Positions 14,526 through 23,030 of a stretch of DNA of 24,800 nucleotides are shown here, in pieces. A program made the position numbers and the translations under genes. The notes below the pieces were generated by a model. The model was not told the DNA's origin, did no database searches, and saw only the letters and a program-made list of their open reading frames with translations. The stretch covers positions 1 to 24,800 of the forward strand of contig CAMPKP010000035.1 in the NCBI GenBank assembly GCA_946887295.1, in the 5' to 3' direction. Source of the DNA: an uncultured Gemmatimonadota bacterium (GTDB lineage Bacteria > Gemmatimonadota > Gemmatimonadetes > Gemmatimonadales > GWC2-71-9). Position 1 is the stretch's first letter, and each line of letters opens with the position of its first letter.

Positions 14526-15755
14526 ATGCGTCTGAACCCCTTCCGGGCCATCCGCCCCAGACCCGACCTCGCCGCGCAGGTCGCCTCGGTCCCCTACGAC
14601 GTGGTGAACCGCGAGGAGGCGGCGGAGCTGGCCCGGGGGAACCCGCACAGCTTCCTGCATGTGGGCCGGTCGGACATCGATCTGCCCGGCGACGTGGACC
14701 CGTACGATCCCCGGATCTACGCTCGGGCCCGGGAGGCGCTGGACCGGCTCCTCGCCGAGGGTGCCCTCCTCAAGGACGGCAAGCCTGCGCTCTTCCTCTA
14801 TCGCCAGGTGATGGACGGCCGTGCCCAGACCGGAGTGGTGGGCTGCGTGCACGTGGACGACTACGAGCGCGACGTCATCCGCAAGCACGAGAAGACCCGG
14901 CCGGACAAGGAGGACGACCGCACCCGGCACGTCCTCACCCTGCACGCCAATGCCGAGCCCGTCTTTCTCACCTATCGAGGACGGCCGGAGATAGACGGGC
15001 TGGTGGCCTCGATCGTCTCGGGGTCGCCGCCGCTCTACGATTTCACCGCGCCCGACGGCGTGCGGCACACGGTGTGGCAGGTGCCCGATCCGGCCGCACT
15101 GGCACGCGCATTCGATCCGGTGCCGCACTCCTACGTGGCGGATGGACACCACCGGTCGGCGAGCGCCTGGCGCGCGGGGAAGGAGCTGCGGGCGAAGAAC
15201 GCTTCCCACCGCGGCGACGAGGAGTACAACTGGTTTCTCGCCGTGCTCTACCCGGCGGAGCAGCTTCGGATCCTGCCCTACAACCGCGTGGTGCGCGACC
15301 TGAACGGCATGACGCCTTCCGAGCTGCTCGATCGTCTCGGACGGCTGGGAGCGCTGACACCGGCCACGGAGCCGCTCCCGGATCGGGCCGGCGTCATGTG
15401 CGTCTTTCTGGACGGCCGCTGGCATCGTCTGGAGCTGGACCCGGCGGGCATCGACCGCTCGGACCCGATCGCGTCCCTGGACGTCTCGCTGCTTCAGGAC
15501 CGGATTCTGTCACCGCTGCTCGGCATCGGGGACCCGCGCACCGACAAGCGGATCGATTTCGTCGGCGGCATCCGCGGCACCGCGGAGCTGGAGCGACGGG
15601 TGCGCTCGGGGGAGATGGCGATCGCATTCTCGCTCTTCCCCACCGCTCTCGAGCAGCTCATGGCCGTCTCCGACGGCGGCCACGTCATGCCGCCCAAGAG
15701 CACCTGGTTCGAGCCCAAGCTGCGGAGCGGCCTGTTCGTGCACGAGTTATCGTAG
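14526..15755 (+). CDS. DUF1015 family protein
   Basis: The product is 409 aa, full length for DUF1015. Family blocks are seen: RLNPFRAIRPRPDLAAQVASVPYDVV at the N terminus, KHEKTRPDKEDDRTRH (120-135), and VADGHHRSASA (204-214), followed by EYNWFLAVLYPAEQLRILPYNRVV. His- and Asp-rich motifs of this kind suggest a metal- or phosphate-binding enzyme, but the biochemical role of the family is not established. It sits 18 nt before serA and shares its promoter, and from memory DUF1015 genes adjoin serine genes in other phyla. No serB (phosphoserine phosphatase) is in the cluster, so a role in this pathway is a reasonable guess. Start support comes from the near-leaderless promoter. Confidence 0.85.
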   Translation: MRLNPFRAIRPRPDLAAQVASVPYDVVNREEAAELARGNPHSFLHVGRSDIDLPGDVDPYDPRIYARAREALDRLLAEGALLKDGKPALFLYRQVMDGRAQTGVVGCVHVDDYERDVIRKHEKTRPDKEDDRTRHVLTLHANAEPVFLTYRGRPEIDGLVASIVSGSPPLYDFTAPDGVRHTVWQVPDPAALARAFDPVPHSYVADGHHRSASAWRAGKELRAKNASHRGDEEYNWFLAVLYPAEQLRILPYNRVVRDLNGMTPSELLDRLGRLGALTPATEPLPDRAGVMCVFLDGRWHRLELDPAGIDRSDPIASLDVSLLQDRILSPLLGIGDPRTDKRIDFVGGIRGTAELERRVRSGEMAIAFSLFPTALEQLMAVSDGGHVMPPKSTWFEPKLRSGLFVHELS

Positions 15756-15773
15756 TCCACCCGTGGAGCCTCG

Positions 15774-17012
15774 ATGAAAGTTCTCATTGCCGACAAGTTC
15801 GAGAAGGTCGGTATCGACGGTTTGAAGGAGCTCGGCTGCACGGTCGTGTCGCGGCCCGACCTGACCGCGGAGGCGCTGCCCGCCGCGATCAGGGAGGTGG
15901 ATCCCCACATCCTGATCGTGCGGAGCACCAAGGTCACGGCCGAGAGCCTCAATTCGGGTACCTCGCTCACCCTCGTGGTCCGGGCGGGCGCGGGGATCGA
16001 CACCATCGACGTCGGGACGGCATCCGCCCGGGGCATCTTCGTCTCCAACTGCCCCGGCAAGAACTCGATCGCCGTGGCCGAGCTGGTGATGGGGCTGGTG
16101 CTCGCGTGCGACCGGCGGATCCCGGACCAGGTGGCCGATCTGCGCCAGGGTCGGTGGAACAAGGCCGAGTACTCCAGGGCGCGAGGGCTCTTCGGCCGGA
16201 CGCTGGGCATCGTGGGACTGGGGCAGATCGGCCGGGAGGTGTCGGTGCGCGCCCGTGCCTTCGGGATGCGGGTGCTCGCCTGGTCGCGCACGCTGACGCA
16301 CGAGGAGGCGGACCACCTCGGGATCGCCTACGCCCAGAGCCCGCTCGAGGTGGCGCGGCTCTCGGACGTCGTGACCGTCAACGTCGCGGCTAACGCGGAG
16401 ACCAGGCACCTGGTCAACGCCGAGTTCCTGGCCGCGATGCGGCCGGGAGCCTACCTCGTCAACACCTCGCGGGGCTCCGTGGTGGACGAGGCGGCGCTGG
16501 AGCAGGCCGTCTCCGAGAAGAAGATCCGCGCCGGCCTGGACGTCTTTCAGGGCGAGCCGGGCGGCGGCTCCGGAGAGTTCGCCCCGGCGATCCTGAAGGC
16601 GCCCGGCGTGTACGGCACCCATCACGTCGGGGCCTCCACCGACCAGGCCCAGGTCGCGATCGCGCACGAGGTGATCCGCATCGTCCAGGCGTTCAGGGAG
16701 ACCGGGGAGGTCCCCAACGTGGTCAACCGCCTGGCCCGGAGCTCCGCCAGCCACGTGCTCGTGATCCGGCACCGGAACCGGCCCGGGGTCCTGGCCCATG
16801 TCTTCGGCGTGCTCGCCCATGCGGCGATCAACGTCGAGGAAGTGGAGAACATCATCTATCATGGTGCCCAGGCCACGCTGGCCAGGATTCACCTCGACGG
16901 CGAGCCCGGCGACGAGGCGCTGGAAGAGATCACGTCCGGCAACACGGACATCATCAGTGTCGAGCTGAGCGAGATCGACGCCCGGCCTCCGCACCCGACC
17001 CCAACACGGTGA
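15774..17012 (+). CDS. serA: D-3-phosphoglycerate dehydrogenase
   Basis: The product is 412 aa and converts 3-phosphoglycerate to 3-phosphohydroxypyruvate, the first step of serine synthesis. The NAD site is GLGQIG (148-153). Catalytic residues are Arg233 ([10 protein letters not shown]), Glu261 (FQGEP) and His284 (HHVGAST). Residues 326-400 form an ACT-like regulatory domain ([35 protein letters not shown]), suggesting feedback control by serine as in other SerA types; the extra ASB domain of the long form is absent. GGAG lies upstream of the ATG. The gene is in the middle of DUF1015-serA-serC, and its TGA overlaps a GTG ahead of serC. Confidence 0.93.
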   Translation: MKVLIADKFEKVGIDGLKELGCTVVSRPDLTAEALPAAIREVDPHILIVRSTKVTAESLNSGTSLTLVVRAGAGIDTIDVGTASARGIFVSNCPGKNSIAVAELVMGLVLACDRRIPDQVADLRQGRWNKAEYSRARGLFGRTLGIVGLGQIGREVSVRARAFGMRVLAWSRTLTHEEADHLGIAYAQSPLEVARLSDVVTVNVAANAETRHLVNAEFLAAMRPGAYLVNTSRGSVVDEAALEQAVSEKKIRAGLDVFQGEPGGGSGEFAPAILKAPGVYGTHHVGASTDQAQVAIAHEVIRIVQAFRETGEVPNVVNRLARSSASHVLVIRHRNRPGVLAHVFGVLAHAAINVEEVENIIYHGAQATLARIHLDGEPGDEALEEITSGNTDIISVELSEIDARPPHPTPTR

Positions 17013-17017
17013 CCCGT

Positions 17018-18124
17018 ATGAGCAAGCGAATCTTCAATTTTTCCGCCGGCCCCGCGGTGCTTCCGGAGCCCGTCCTCCGGAAGGCGCAGGAGGCCATCTG
17101 GGACGTGGCCGGCAGCGGCATCGGGATCATGGAGCACAGCCACCGGGGCAAGGTGTTCGACCGCATCCGCGACGAGGCGGAGCAGACCTGCCGGGACCTC
17201 GCAGGGATTCCGGACAATTATCGGGTGCTGTTCCTTCAGGGCGGCGCGTCGCTTCAGTTCTCGATGGTGCCCATGAACCTGCTGCCGCCCGATCGCACCG
17301 CCGACTACCTCTTGACCGGGGTGTGGGCGCAGAAGGCGGTGAAGGAGGCCAGGATCCTGGGCGGCAAGGTGCACATCGCCGCCACCGGCGAGAGCACCAA
17401 CTTCGACCGGATTCCCCCGGCCTCGGAAATCCACTGGTCCGAGCGGCCGGCCTACGTGCATCTCACCACCAACAACACCATCTACGGCACGCAGTGGCGG
17501 TCCGAGCCGGCCGTGCCCGCCGGTGTGCCGCTCGTCGCGGACACGTCGAGCGATATGTACAGCCGTCCTATCGACGTGAGCAGGTACGGCCTCATCTACG
17601 CCGGCGCGCAGAAGAACCTCGGTCCCTCGGGCGTCGTGCTCGTCATCGTCCGGGACGACCTGGTGGAGGCCGGTCCGAAGACGCTTCCCACCATGCTCCA
17701 GTACCGCACGCACGCCGCGGAGAAGTCGCTGTACAATACGCCGCCCACGTTCGGGATCTACGTGATGGGCGAAGTGTTCAAGTGGATCCAGGCCGAGGGA
17801 GGGCTCGCGGCGATGGCGGAGCGAAACGCATCCAAGGCGCGGCTGCTCTACGACTACATCGACCAGAGCGATTTCTTCCGCGGCACCGCCCAGCCGGACA
17901 GCCGCTCGCTGATGAACGTTTGCTTCCGGGCGCCCAGCGAGGAGCTGGAGAGCGCCTTCATCGCCGAAGCGACGAAGCGCGGCCTCGACGGCCTCAAGGG
18001 CCATCGGAACGCCGGGGGCATGCGCGCCAGCATCTACAACGCCTGCCCGCGCGCGGCCGTCGAGGCGCTGGTCGCGTTCATGAAGGAGTTCGAGCGGGCC
18101 AACCGGGCGGCCGCGAAGGTCTGA
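17018..18124 (+). CDS. serC: Phosphoserine aminotransferase
   Basis: The product is 368 aa, a PLP enzyme converting 3-phosphohydroxypyruvate and glutamate to phosphoserine, the second step of serine synthesis. It starts [20 protein letters not shown], the family N terminus. PLP-binding Lys199 is in [12 protein letters not shown], with HSHRGKVF (40-47) and TGVWAQKA nearby as substrate and cofactor contacts. The C-terminal [20 protein letters not shown] matches the substrate-binding arginine and dimer region. The start is ATG 17018 with GGTGA (17008-17012) as a ribosome site; a GTG at 17009 that overlaps the serA stop by 4 nt is the alternative and would add MTR. It converges on rho after 53 nt. 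Confidence 0.92.
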   Translation: MSKRIFNFSAGPAVLPEPVLRKAQEAIWDVAGSGIGIMEHSHRGKVFDRIRDEAEQTCRDLAGIPDNYRVLFLQGGASLQFSMVPMNLLPPDRTADYLLTGVWAQKAVKEARILGGKVHIAATGESTNFDRIPPASEIHWSERPAYVHLTTNNTIYGTQWRSEPAVPAGVPLVADTSSDMYSRPIDVSRYGLIYAGAQKNLGPSGVVLVIVRDDLVEAGPKTLPTMLQYRTHAAEKSLYNTPPTFGIYVMGEVFKWIQAEGGLAAMAERNASKARLLYDYIDQSDFFRGTAQPDSRSLMNVCFRAPSEELESAFIAEATKRGLDGLKGHRNAGGMRASIYNACPRAAVEALVAFMKEFERANRAAAKV

Positions 18125-18177
18125 CATGCTCAGGAATACCACGCGCCGGGCGGGCGTGATGCTGGGGGGACGGGGAG

Positions 18178-19299
18178 CTAGCCGCCGTTCAGGTTCTTCA
18201 CCAGCTCCGCGTTGGTGGGGTAGCGTTTCAGGTCGACGAGCAGGTCGTTCATGGCGTTGATCGGGGTCATCCCGGCGATCCGCTGGCGCAGGGCGCGCGA
18301 CGCGGCGAGAGTCGGCTCGTCGAACAGCAGCTCCTCGCGGCGCGTCGCGCTGGCCACCAGGTCGATGGCCGGAAATACCCGCCGCTCGGCGAGCTCGCGG
18401 CTCAGCACCAGCTCGCTGTTGCCCGTGCCCTTGAACTCCTCGAAGATCACCTGGTCCATCTTGCTCCCGGTGTCCACCAGCGCGGTCGCGATGATGGTCA
18501 GCGACCCGCCTCCCTTCGACGGGTCCACCCTCCGCGCGCTCCCGAGGAAGCGCTTCGGCCGCTCCAGGGACTGGGCGTCGAGCCCGCCGGAGAGCGTGCG
18601 GCCGGTCCCCTTCTCGACGGCGTTGTAGGCCCGCGCGAGCCGGGTGAGCGAATCCACGATGAGCACCACGTCCTCGCCCAGCTCCACCCGCCTCCGGGCC
18701 CGCTCCAGCGTCAGCTCCGCGACCGCCACGTGCTGCGACGCCGGGTTGTCGAAGCTGGACGCGATGACCTCTCCCACGCCCGCGGCCTCCATCTCGAAGA
18801 CCTCCTCGGGCCGCTCGTCCACCAGCAGGATGAGGAGATCGGCGTCCGGGTAGTTCGCGTTCACGCCTTCGGCGATCGCCTGGAGCACCATCGTCTTGCC
18901 CGCCTTGGCCGGCGCGACGATGAGGGCGCGCTGCCCCTTGCCCAGCGGGGAGAGGAGGTCGATGACCCGGTTGGTGGCGTCCAGCTGCCCCGAGCGCACC
19001 AGCCGGCTCTCCAGGCGGATCAGCTCGTTGGGATGGACCGCGGAGAGGCGGGTGAACTCGGGCCGGGTGCGGATCTGCTCCGGCGGCCGGCCATGGATGG
19101 AGGTGACGCGCTCCAGGGTGGGTCCGCGGCCCTTGCCGCCGGGCCGCGTCTCGCCGTCGATCTCGTCGCCGACCCGGAGACCGTACTGCCGGATGAGCCG
19201 CTCGCCGACGTGGACGTCCCCGCTGGAGGGGAGGTACCCCGCCTCTCTGCGCCGGAGGAAGCCCGACCCTCGCCCGGCGATCTCGAGCACACCGAGCAT
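18178..19299 (-). CDS. rho: Short Rho-like transcription termination factor with altered RNA-binding residues
   Basis: The product is 373 aa, shorter than E. coli Rho (419 aa): the N-terminal helical domain is missing and the protein begins at the cold-shock RNA-binding domain. The motor is complete: PAKAGKT P-loop, LLVDERPEEVFEM, DVVLIVDSLTRLARAYN, TLSGGLDAQSLERPKRFLGSARR (Q-loop), FKGTGNSELVLSRELAERRVFPAID (R-loop). In E. coli the primary RNA site uses Phe62, Phe64 and Tyr80. Here the aligned residues are Ser12, Phe14 and His30, so two of three aromatics are lost. It may be a paralogue with different RNA preference rather than the housekeeping Rho; this depends on whether another rho exists. 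It starts at ATG 19299 overlapping the sufE stop (ATGA). Confidence 0.85.
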   Translation of the reverse strand: MLGVLEIAGRGSGFLRRREAGYLPSSGDVHVGERLIRQYGLRVGDEIDGETRPGGKGRGPTLERVTSIHGRPPEQIRTRPEFTRLSAVHPNELIRLESRLVRSGQLDATNRVIDLLSPLGKGQRALIVAPAKAGKTMVLQAIAEGVNANYPDADLLILLVDERPEEVFEMEAAGVGEVIASSFDNPASQHVAVAELTLERARRRVELGEDVVLIVDSLTRLARAYNAVEKGTGRTLSGGLDAQSLERPKRFLGSARRVDPSKGGGSLTIIATALVDTGSKMDQVIFEEFKGTGNSELVLSRELAERRVFPAIDLVASATRREELLFDEPTLAASRALRQRIAGMTPINAMNDLLVDLKRYPTNAELVKNLNGG

Positions 19300-19712
19300 C
19301 AGGCGGCGGCCACGGCGCGCTTGATACGATGCAGGATGGCGGTGAGGCCCTGGGTTCGGGTCATCCCGAGCGTCTCGCTCAGGCCGAGCTGGTCGAGGAG
19401 GTCGTCGGGCACCTGGGCCACGACTTCGGGCGGCGCGCCTTCCAGCGTCCGGGCGAGCAGCGAGATGAACCCTCTGACCGTCGGGGATTCCCTCGGCACG
19501 TCGGCGTGGATGTGGACCTGCCCGTGTTCCACCTCGACCCAGAGGAAGACCGGGGTCTGGCACTCGTGCACCCGGTGGTCGCCCTTCGACTTCTCCGACT
19601 CGAGCCGCTCCGGCAGGGGAGGAAGTTTGCGGGAGTAGTCCAGCAGGGTCTCCAGCCGTGTGGTCCGGTCGGCGGCCTTGAAGCGGGGAATGAGGGTGTC
19701 GATACCGGGCAT
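19299..19712 (-). CDS. sufE: SufE-family cysteine desulfurase accessory protein
   Basis: The product is 137 aa, a typical SufE length. The sulfur-accepting cysteine is Cys51 in HRVHECQTPVFLWVEV, the family's loop (E. coli SufE also uses Cys51). A helical C-terminal part (SETLGMTRTQGLTAILHRIKRAV) follows. SufE takes sulfur from SufS persulfide for Fe-S cluster assembly or other sulfur transfer. No sufS is present in the window. The start is ATG 19712, with the conserved N-terminal PGIDTLIPRFKAADR; a TACCTT box (19720-19725) ends just before it and no Shine-Dalgarno is visible, again suggesting a leaderless message. Its TGA overlaps rho's ATG, an unusual partner. Confidence 0.88.
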   Translation of the reverse strand: MPGIDTLIPRFKAADRTTRLETLLDYSRKLPPLPERLESEKSKGDHRVHECQTPVFLWVEVEHGQVHIHADVPRESPTVRGFISLLARTLEGAPPEVVAQVPDDLLDQLGLSETLGMTRTQGLTAILHRIKRAVAAA

Positions 19713-19719
19713 GGGGGGA

Positions 19720-19725
19720 AAGGTA
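19720..19725 (-). promoter_or_regulatory. Candidate -10 box of sufE-rho
   Basis: TACCTT on the minus strand ends 7 nt before the sufE ATG, predicting a leaderless transcript. No clear -35 box is seen. Confidence 0.35.
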
Positions 19726-19770
19726 GCTGTCGGAAGGGCACTGGGGCAGGCGTGGCGAAGCCGCAGCCGC

Positions 19771-19800
19771 TTGACGGCCCCATGCATCGAGATGTATAGA
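19771..19800 (+). promoter_or_regulatory. Strong sigma70-like promoter of the cimA leader
   Basis: TTGACG (19771-19776), an 18-nt spacer and TATAGA (19795-19800) predict a start near 19807, adjacent to the ATG of the leader reading frame at 19808. Confidence 0.65.
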
Positions 19801-19807
19801 TACTCAT

Positions 19808-19888
19808 ATGACCCTCGGCCGCCCCGCCGCACTCGCGATTATGCCGCTCCGACTCTGCCCCGGAGGCGGCGCGCGCGTGCAGGGGTAG
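19808..19888 (+). CDS. Candidate 26-aa leader peptide of the citramalate synthase attenuator
   Basis: An ATG at the predicted transcription start opens a 26-codon frame ending in TAG (19886-19888). The peptide starts MTLGRPAALAIMPLRL and then has Cys-Pro, a Gly run and ARVQG. Leu occurs four times, Ile and Val once each; that is modest branched-chain content, not the long run of control codons seen in E. coli leu or ilv leaders. It lies between a strong promoter and an intrinsic terminator, the classical layout of an attenuator leader peptide for an isoleucine-pathway gene. GGCCGC at 19817-19822 can pair with GCGGCC in the terminator's 5' arm (19915-19920). Translation is not proven. Confidence 0.4.
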   Translation: MTLGRPAALAIMPLRLCPGGGARVQG

Positions 19889-19914
19889 CGGACCACCCGA
19901 CCCGGCAGCGACTC

Positions 19915-19948
19915 GCGGCCTCTCGATCCGAGAGGCCGCTCTCTTTTT
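19915..19948 (+). terminator. Intrinsic terminator in the cimA leader (attenuator)
   Basis: An 11-bp perfect stem (19915-19925 with 19929-19939), 3-nt ATC loop, then TCTCTTTTT (19940-19948). It sits 11 nt upstream of the cimA ATG and downstream of the promoter at 19771, so it must be read through for cimA expression. Confidence 0.8.
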
Positions 19949-19959
19949 CAGGAACTCCC

Positions 19960-21531
19960 ATGCACGCACCAGCCCCGGTCCGGCTCTACGATACCACCCT
20001 GCGCGACGGCACCCAGCGCGAAGGGCTCTCGCTCTCGGTGGAGGACAAGGTGAAGATCGCGCGGGCGCTCGACCGGCTCGGCGTGCACTACATCGAGGGC
20101 GGCTGGCCGGGGTCCAATCCCAAGGACGCCGAGTTCTTCCGGCGTCTGCGGGAGGCTCCGCCGGCCCGCGCCCGGCTGGCCGCGTTCGGCAGCACCCGGC
20201 GCGCGGGCGTGCGCTGCGAGGACGACGCCAGCATCCAGGCGCTGGAAGAGGCGGCGACCCCGGTGGTCACGCTGGTCGGCAAGACCTCGACCCTGCACGT
20301 GGACCGGGTGCTGGAGACCACGCGGGATGAGAACCTCCGCATGGTGGCGGACAGCGTCGCCTGGTTCAAGCGTCTCGGCAGGGAGGTCGTCTACGACGCG
20401 GAGCACTTCTTCGACGGGTGGCGCCTCGATCCCGGGTACGCGTTCGCCACGCTGGAGGCGGCCGCCGGGGCCGGCGCCGACTCGCTGATCCTCTGCGACA
20501 CGAACGGCGGCGAGCTGCCCGACGTCGTGGCCGAGCGGGTGCTCGAGCTGCACGCCCGCCTCGGTACGCCGCTCGGCATCCATCCGCACAACGACGCCGG
20601 GCTCGCCGTGGCGAACGCGCTCGCGGCGGTCCGCGCGGGCTGCGAGCAGGTGCAGGGCACCATCAACGGCTACGGCGAGCGCTGCGGCAACCTCGACCTC
20701 GTCCCGCTCGTGGCCACGCTGCAGCTCAAGCTGGGGTACCGCGTCCTCGAGGACGACGCGCTCGGCAGGCTCAGCGAGATCTCCCACTACGTAGCCGACG
20801 TCGCCAACCAGCATCCCGACCCCCACGCGCCGTACGTGGGCCGCAGCGCGTTCGCGCACAAGGGCGGCATCCACGTCGCCGCCATCGCCAAGGTGCCCGA
20901 GAGCTACCAGCATGTGGACCCGGCGCTCGTCGGAAACCGGTGTCGCGTCGTGGTGAGCGAGGTCGCTGGGCGGCGCAACGTACGCCTTCGGGCTCGGGAG
21001 CTGGGCCTGGCCTCCGGCGCCGAGGAGGGCGCCGTGCTCCAGCTGATCAAGGAGCTGGAGCACCAGGGCTTCCAGTTCGAGGCGGCCGAAGGGTCGTTCG
21101 AGATGCTGCTGCGGCGGAAGGACCCCGCCTACCGGCCGCCGTTCGTGGTGGAGGACTTCACCGTGATCGTGGAGAAGCGAGGCGGGGTCGGGATCCGGGC
21201 CCAGGCCACCGTGAAGCTCCGCGTGGGCGACGACCTGGTGCACACCGCCGCCGAGGGCGACGGACCGGTGAACGCCCTCGACCGCGCGGTGCGGAAGGCG
21301 CTGCTGCCGCATTACCCGGGACTCGCCCGGGTTCACCTGGTGGACTACAAGGTCCGCATCGTGGACGAGCACCTGGGGACCGCCGCGCGCCCGCGGGTGA
21401 TCATCGAGTCGGCCCGCGGCGCGGAGCGGTGGAGCACCGTCGGCTGCTCCGCCAATATCATAGAGGCGAGCTGGCTCGCGCTCTGCGACGCGCTGGAGCT
21501 GGCGCTGCTCAGGCCGCCGGCCGACGACTGA
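19960..21531 (+). CDS. cimA: Citramalate synthase (CimA type)
   Basis: The product is 523 aa, the length of CimA-type enzymes, which make (R)-citramalate from pyruvate and acetyl-CoA, the threonine-independent route to isoleucine. The HMGL-like TIM barrel begins [18 protein letters not shown] (Asp11, Arg15). Metal-binding HPHND (His208, His210) and the AHKGGIHV segment are intact. The C-terminal LeuA dimerisation/allosteric domain (from about residue 390, [13 protein letters not shown]) is present, so isoleucine feedback is likely. The family is close to 2-isopropylmalate and homocitrate synthases; overall motif style and length favour CimA. AGGA at 19950-19953 precedes the ATG 19960. The leader attenuator implies control by amino-acid supply. 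Confidence 0.87.
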   Translation: MHAPAPVRLYDTTLRDGTQREGLSLSVEDKVKIARALDRLGVHYIEGGWPGSNPKDAEFFRRLREAPPARARLAAFGSTRRAGVRCEDDASIQALEEAATPVVTLVGKTSTLHVDRVLETTRDENLRMVADSVAWFKRLGREVVYDAEHFFDGWRLDPGYAFATLEAAAGAGADSLILCDTNGGELPDVVAERVLELHARLGTPLGIHPHNDAGLAVANALAAVRAGCEQVQGTINGYGERCGNLDLVPLVATLQLKLGYRVLEDDALGRLSEISHYVADVANQHPDPHAPYVGRSAFAHKGGIHVAAIAKVPESYQHVDPALVGNRCRVVVSEVAGRRNVRLRARELGLASGAEEGAVLQLIKELEHQGFQFEAAEGSFEMLLRRKDPAYRPPFVVEDFTVIVEKRGGVGIRAQATVKLRVGDDLVHTAAEGDGPVNALDRAVRKALLPHYPGLARVHLVDYKVRIVDEHLGTAARPRVIIESARGAERWSTVGCSANIIEASWLALCDALELALLRPPADD

Positions 21532-21567
21532 CCCCGGGCCGGCCCTCCGCCGGCACTCGGGGGGGTC
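21530..21567. repeat. Two-part hairpin after cimA
   Basis: Outer arms GACCCC (21530-21535) and GGGGTC (21562-21567) enclose GCCGGC (21538-21543) and GCCGGC (21549-21554). It is stable but has no T run, so it may pause or end cimA transcription, or simply protect the message. Confidence 0.45.
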
Positions 21568-21634
21568 TGGAACCTTCCGGGCCCCAGGCACGTTCCATCC
21601 CTTGTTCACCCCGAGCCCCCTCCCCACGGGTCCC

Positions 21635-23008
21635 ATGAGCTCACCGGAAAAGGTCGATGCCATCGTCATCGGGGCCGGACAGGCGGGCGGGCCGCTGTCC
21701 ACGGCGCTCGCCCGGGCCGGACGCCGGACCGTGCTGATCGAGCGGGAGCACGTGGGCGGCACCTGCGTCAACGAGGGGTGCACGCCGACCAAGACGATGG
21801 TGGCCAGTGCCCGGGTCGCGTATCTCGCGCGGCGCGGCGCCGACTACGGCATCGAGACCGGGCCCGTGCGCGTGAATCTCGGCCGGGTTCGCGAGCGCAA
21901 GCGAGCCATCGTGGAGAGCTTCCGCACCCGAAGCCAGCAGCGAATCGAGTCCACCAAGGGGCTCGAGCTCCTCTTCGGGGAGGCGCGCTTCGTCGCCCCC
22001 CGCACCGTGGTGGTGAACGGGCGGACTCTCCAGGCCGATCTGGTATTCATCAACATCGGCTGCAGGCCGGCACTTCCCGACGTGCCCGGTCTCGATCGGG
22101 TTCGTCCCCTCGACTCGACCTCCATCATGGAGCTGGACGACATTCCCGAGCATCTCGTCGTCCTGGGCGGCGGCTATGTCGGGCTCGAGTTCGCCCAGAT
22201 GTTCCGCCGCTTCGGCAGTCGGGTCACGATCATCCAGCGCGAGCTTCAGCTTCTGCCGCGGGAGGACGAGGACATCGCCGGTGCGGTGCTCGGCATCATG
22301 CGCGAGGACGGGCTCGAGGTCCTGCTGCAGGCCGAGGCGCGCTGCGCAGAACCGGTCGGCCAGGGCGTCCGCCTCGTCGCTTCGACCCCGGATGGCGAGC
22401 GCACGATCGATGGCTCCCGCCTGCTCGTGGCGGCGGGCCGGGTGCCCAACACCGACCGCCTCGAGCCGGAGGTCGCGGGCGTGGAGACCGACGAGAGGGG
22501 ATTCATCCGGGTGAACGAGCGGCTGGAGACCACCGCCCCCGGCGTCTACGCGCTGGGCGACGTGAAGGGCGGGCCCGCCTTCACCCACATCTCCTACGAC
22601 GACTACCGGATCATCCGCGCCAACCTGCTTCAAGGGGGCAACAGAACCACCGCGGACCGCCCGGTGCCATACACCGTATTCACCGACCCGCAGCTCGGCC
22701 GGGTCGGGCTCACCGAGCGGGAGGCGGGCGAGGCGGGCCGGCCGTATCGGGTGGCAAGGATGCCGATGAGCTCCGTCGCGCGGGCGCTCGAGACGGACGA
22801 GCCGAGGGGCATGATGAAGGCGCTGGTGGATCCGGAGTCCCGGCAGGTGCTGGGCGCCGCGGTGCTCGGCATCGAGGGCGGGGAGATCATGTCGGCCCTG
22901 CAACTCGCCATGATGGGAAACCTGCCGTATGATACGATTCGCGACGCGGTCTTCGCCCATCCCACGCTGGCGGAGTCGCTGAACAACCTGTTCTCGACGC
23001 TCGATTGA
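21635..23008 (+). CDS. Flavoprotein disulfide reductase-like, mercuric-reductase-type
   Basis: The product is 457 aa, class I pyridine-nucleotide disulfide oxidoreductase. FAD binding: GAGQAG (13-18). Redox cysteines Cys44 and Cys49 in [15 protein letters not shown] second dinucleotide site [14 protein letters not shown] (about 178-191) and [11 protein letters not shown] follow. The catalytic base is His in AHPTLAE near the C terminus. It most resembles the MerA/lipoamide dehydrogenase group, but the N-terminal HMA domain and C-terminal CC of true mercuric reductase are absent, so a small-thiol disulfide reductase or similar is more likely. ATG 21635 follows no clear Shine-Dalgarno; an in-frame TTG at 21602 is an alternative. 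It ends 22 nt before egtB, so it is probably in the same operon. Confidence 0.85.
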   Translation: MSSPEKVDAIVIGAGQAGGPLSTALARAGRRTVLIEREHVGGTCVNEGCTPTKTMVASARVAYLARRGADYGIETGPVRVNLGRVRERKRAIVESFRTRSQQRIESTKGLELLFGEARFVAPRTVVVNGRTLQADLVFINIGCRPALPDVPGLDRVRPLDSTSIMELDDIPEHLVVLGGGYVGLEFAQMFRRFGSRVTIIQRELQLLPREDEDIAGAVLGIMREDGLEVLLQAEARCAEPVGQGVRLVASTPDGERTIDGSRLLVAAGRVPNTDRLEPEVAGVETDERGFIRVNERLETTAPGVYALGDVKGGPAFTHISYDDYRIIRANLLQGGNRTTADRPVPYTVFTDPQLGRVGLTEREAGEAGRPYRVARMPMSSVARALETDEPRGMMKALVDPESRQVLGAAVLGIEGGEIMSALQLAMMGNLPYDTIRDAVFAHPTLAESLNNLFSTLD

Positions 23009-23030
23009 GCGGTCGAGGGAGGAGCTGCCG

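Noticed and set aside
12499..14526. Long open frame on the minus strand opposite the SBP-permease gene
   Set aside because: High-G+C antisense frames stay open by chance; composition is R/Q/H-rich, with no domain, while the plus-strand gene has clear family motifs.
19807..19959. T-box riboswitch in the cimA leader
   Set aside because: The conserved T-box sequence and a long stem I are not present; the leader is too short and contains a reading frame instead.
21635..23008. Mercuric reductase (merA)
   Set aside because: The metal-binding N-terminal domain and C-terminal Cys pair are absent, and no mer genes are nearby.
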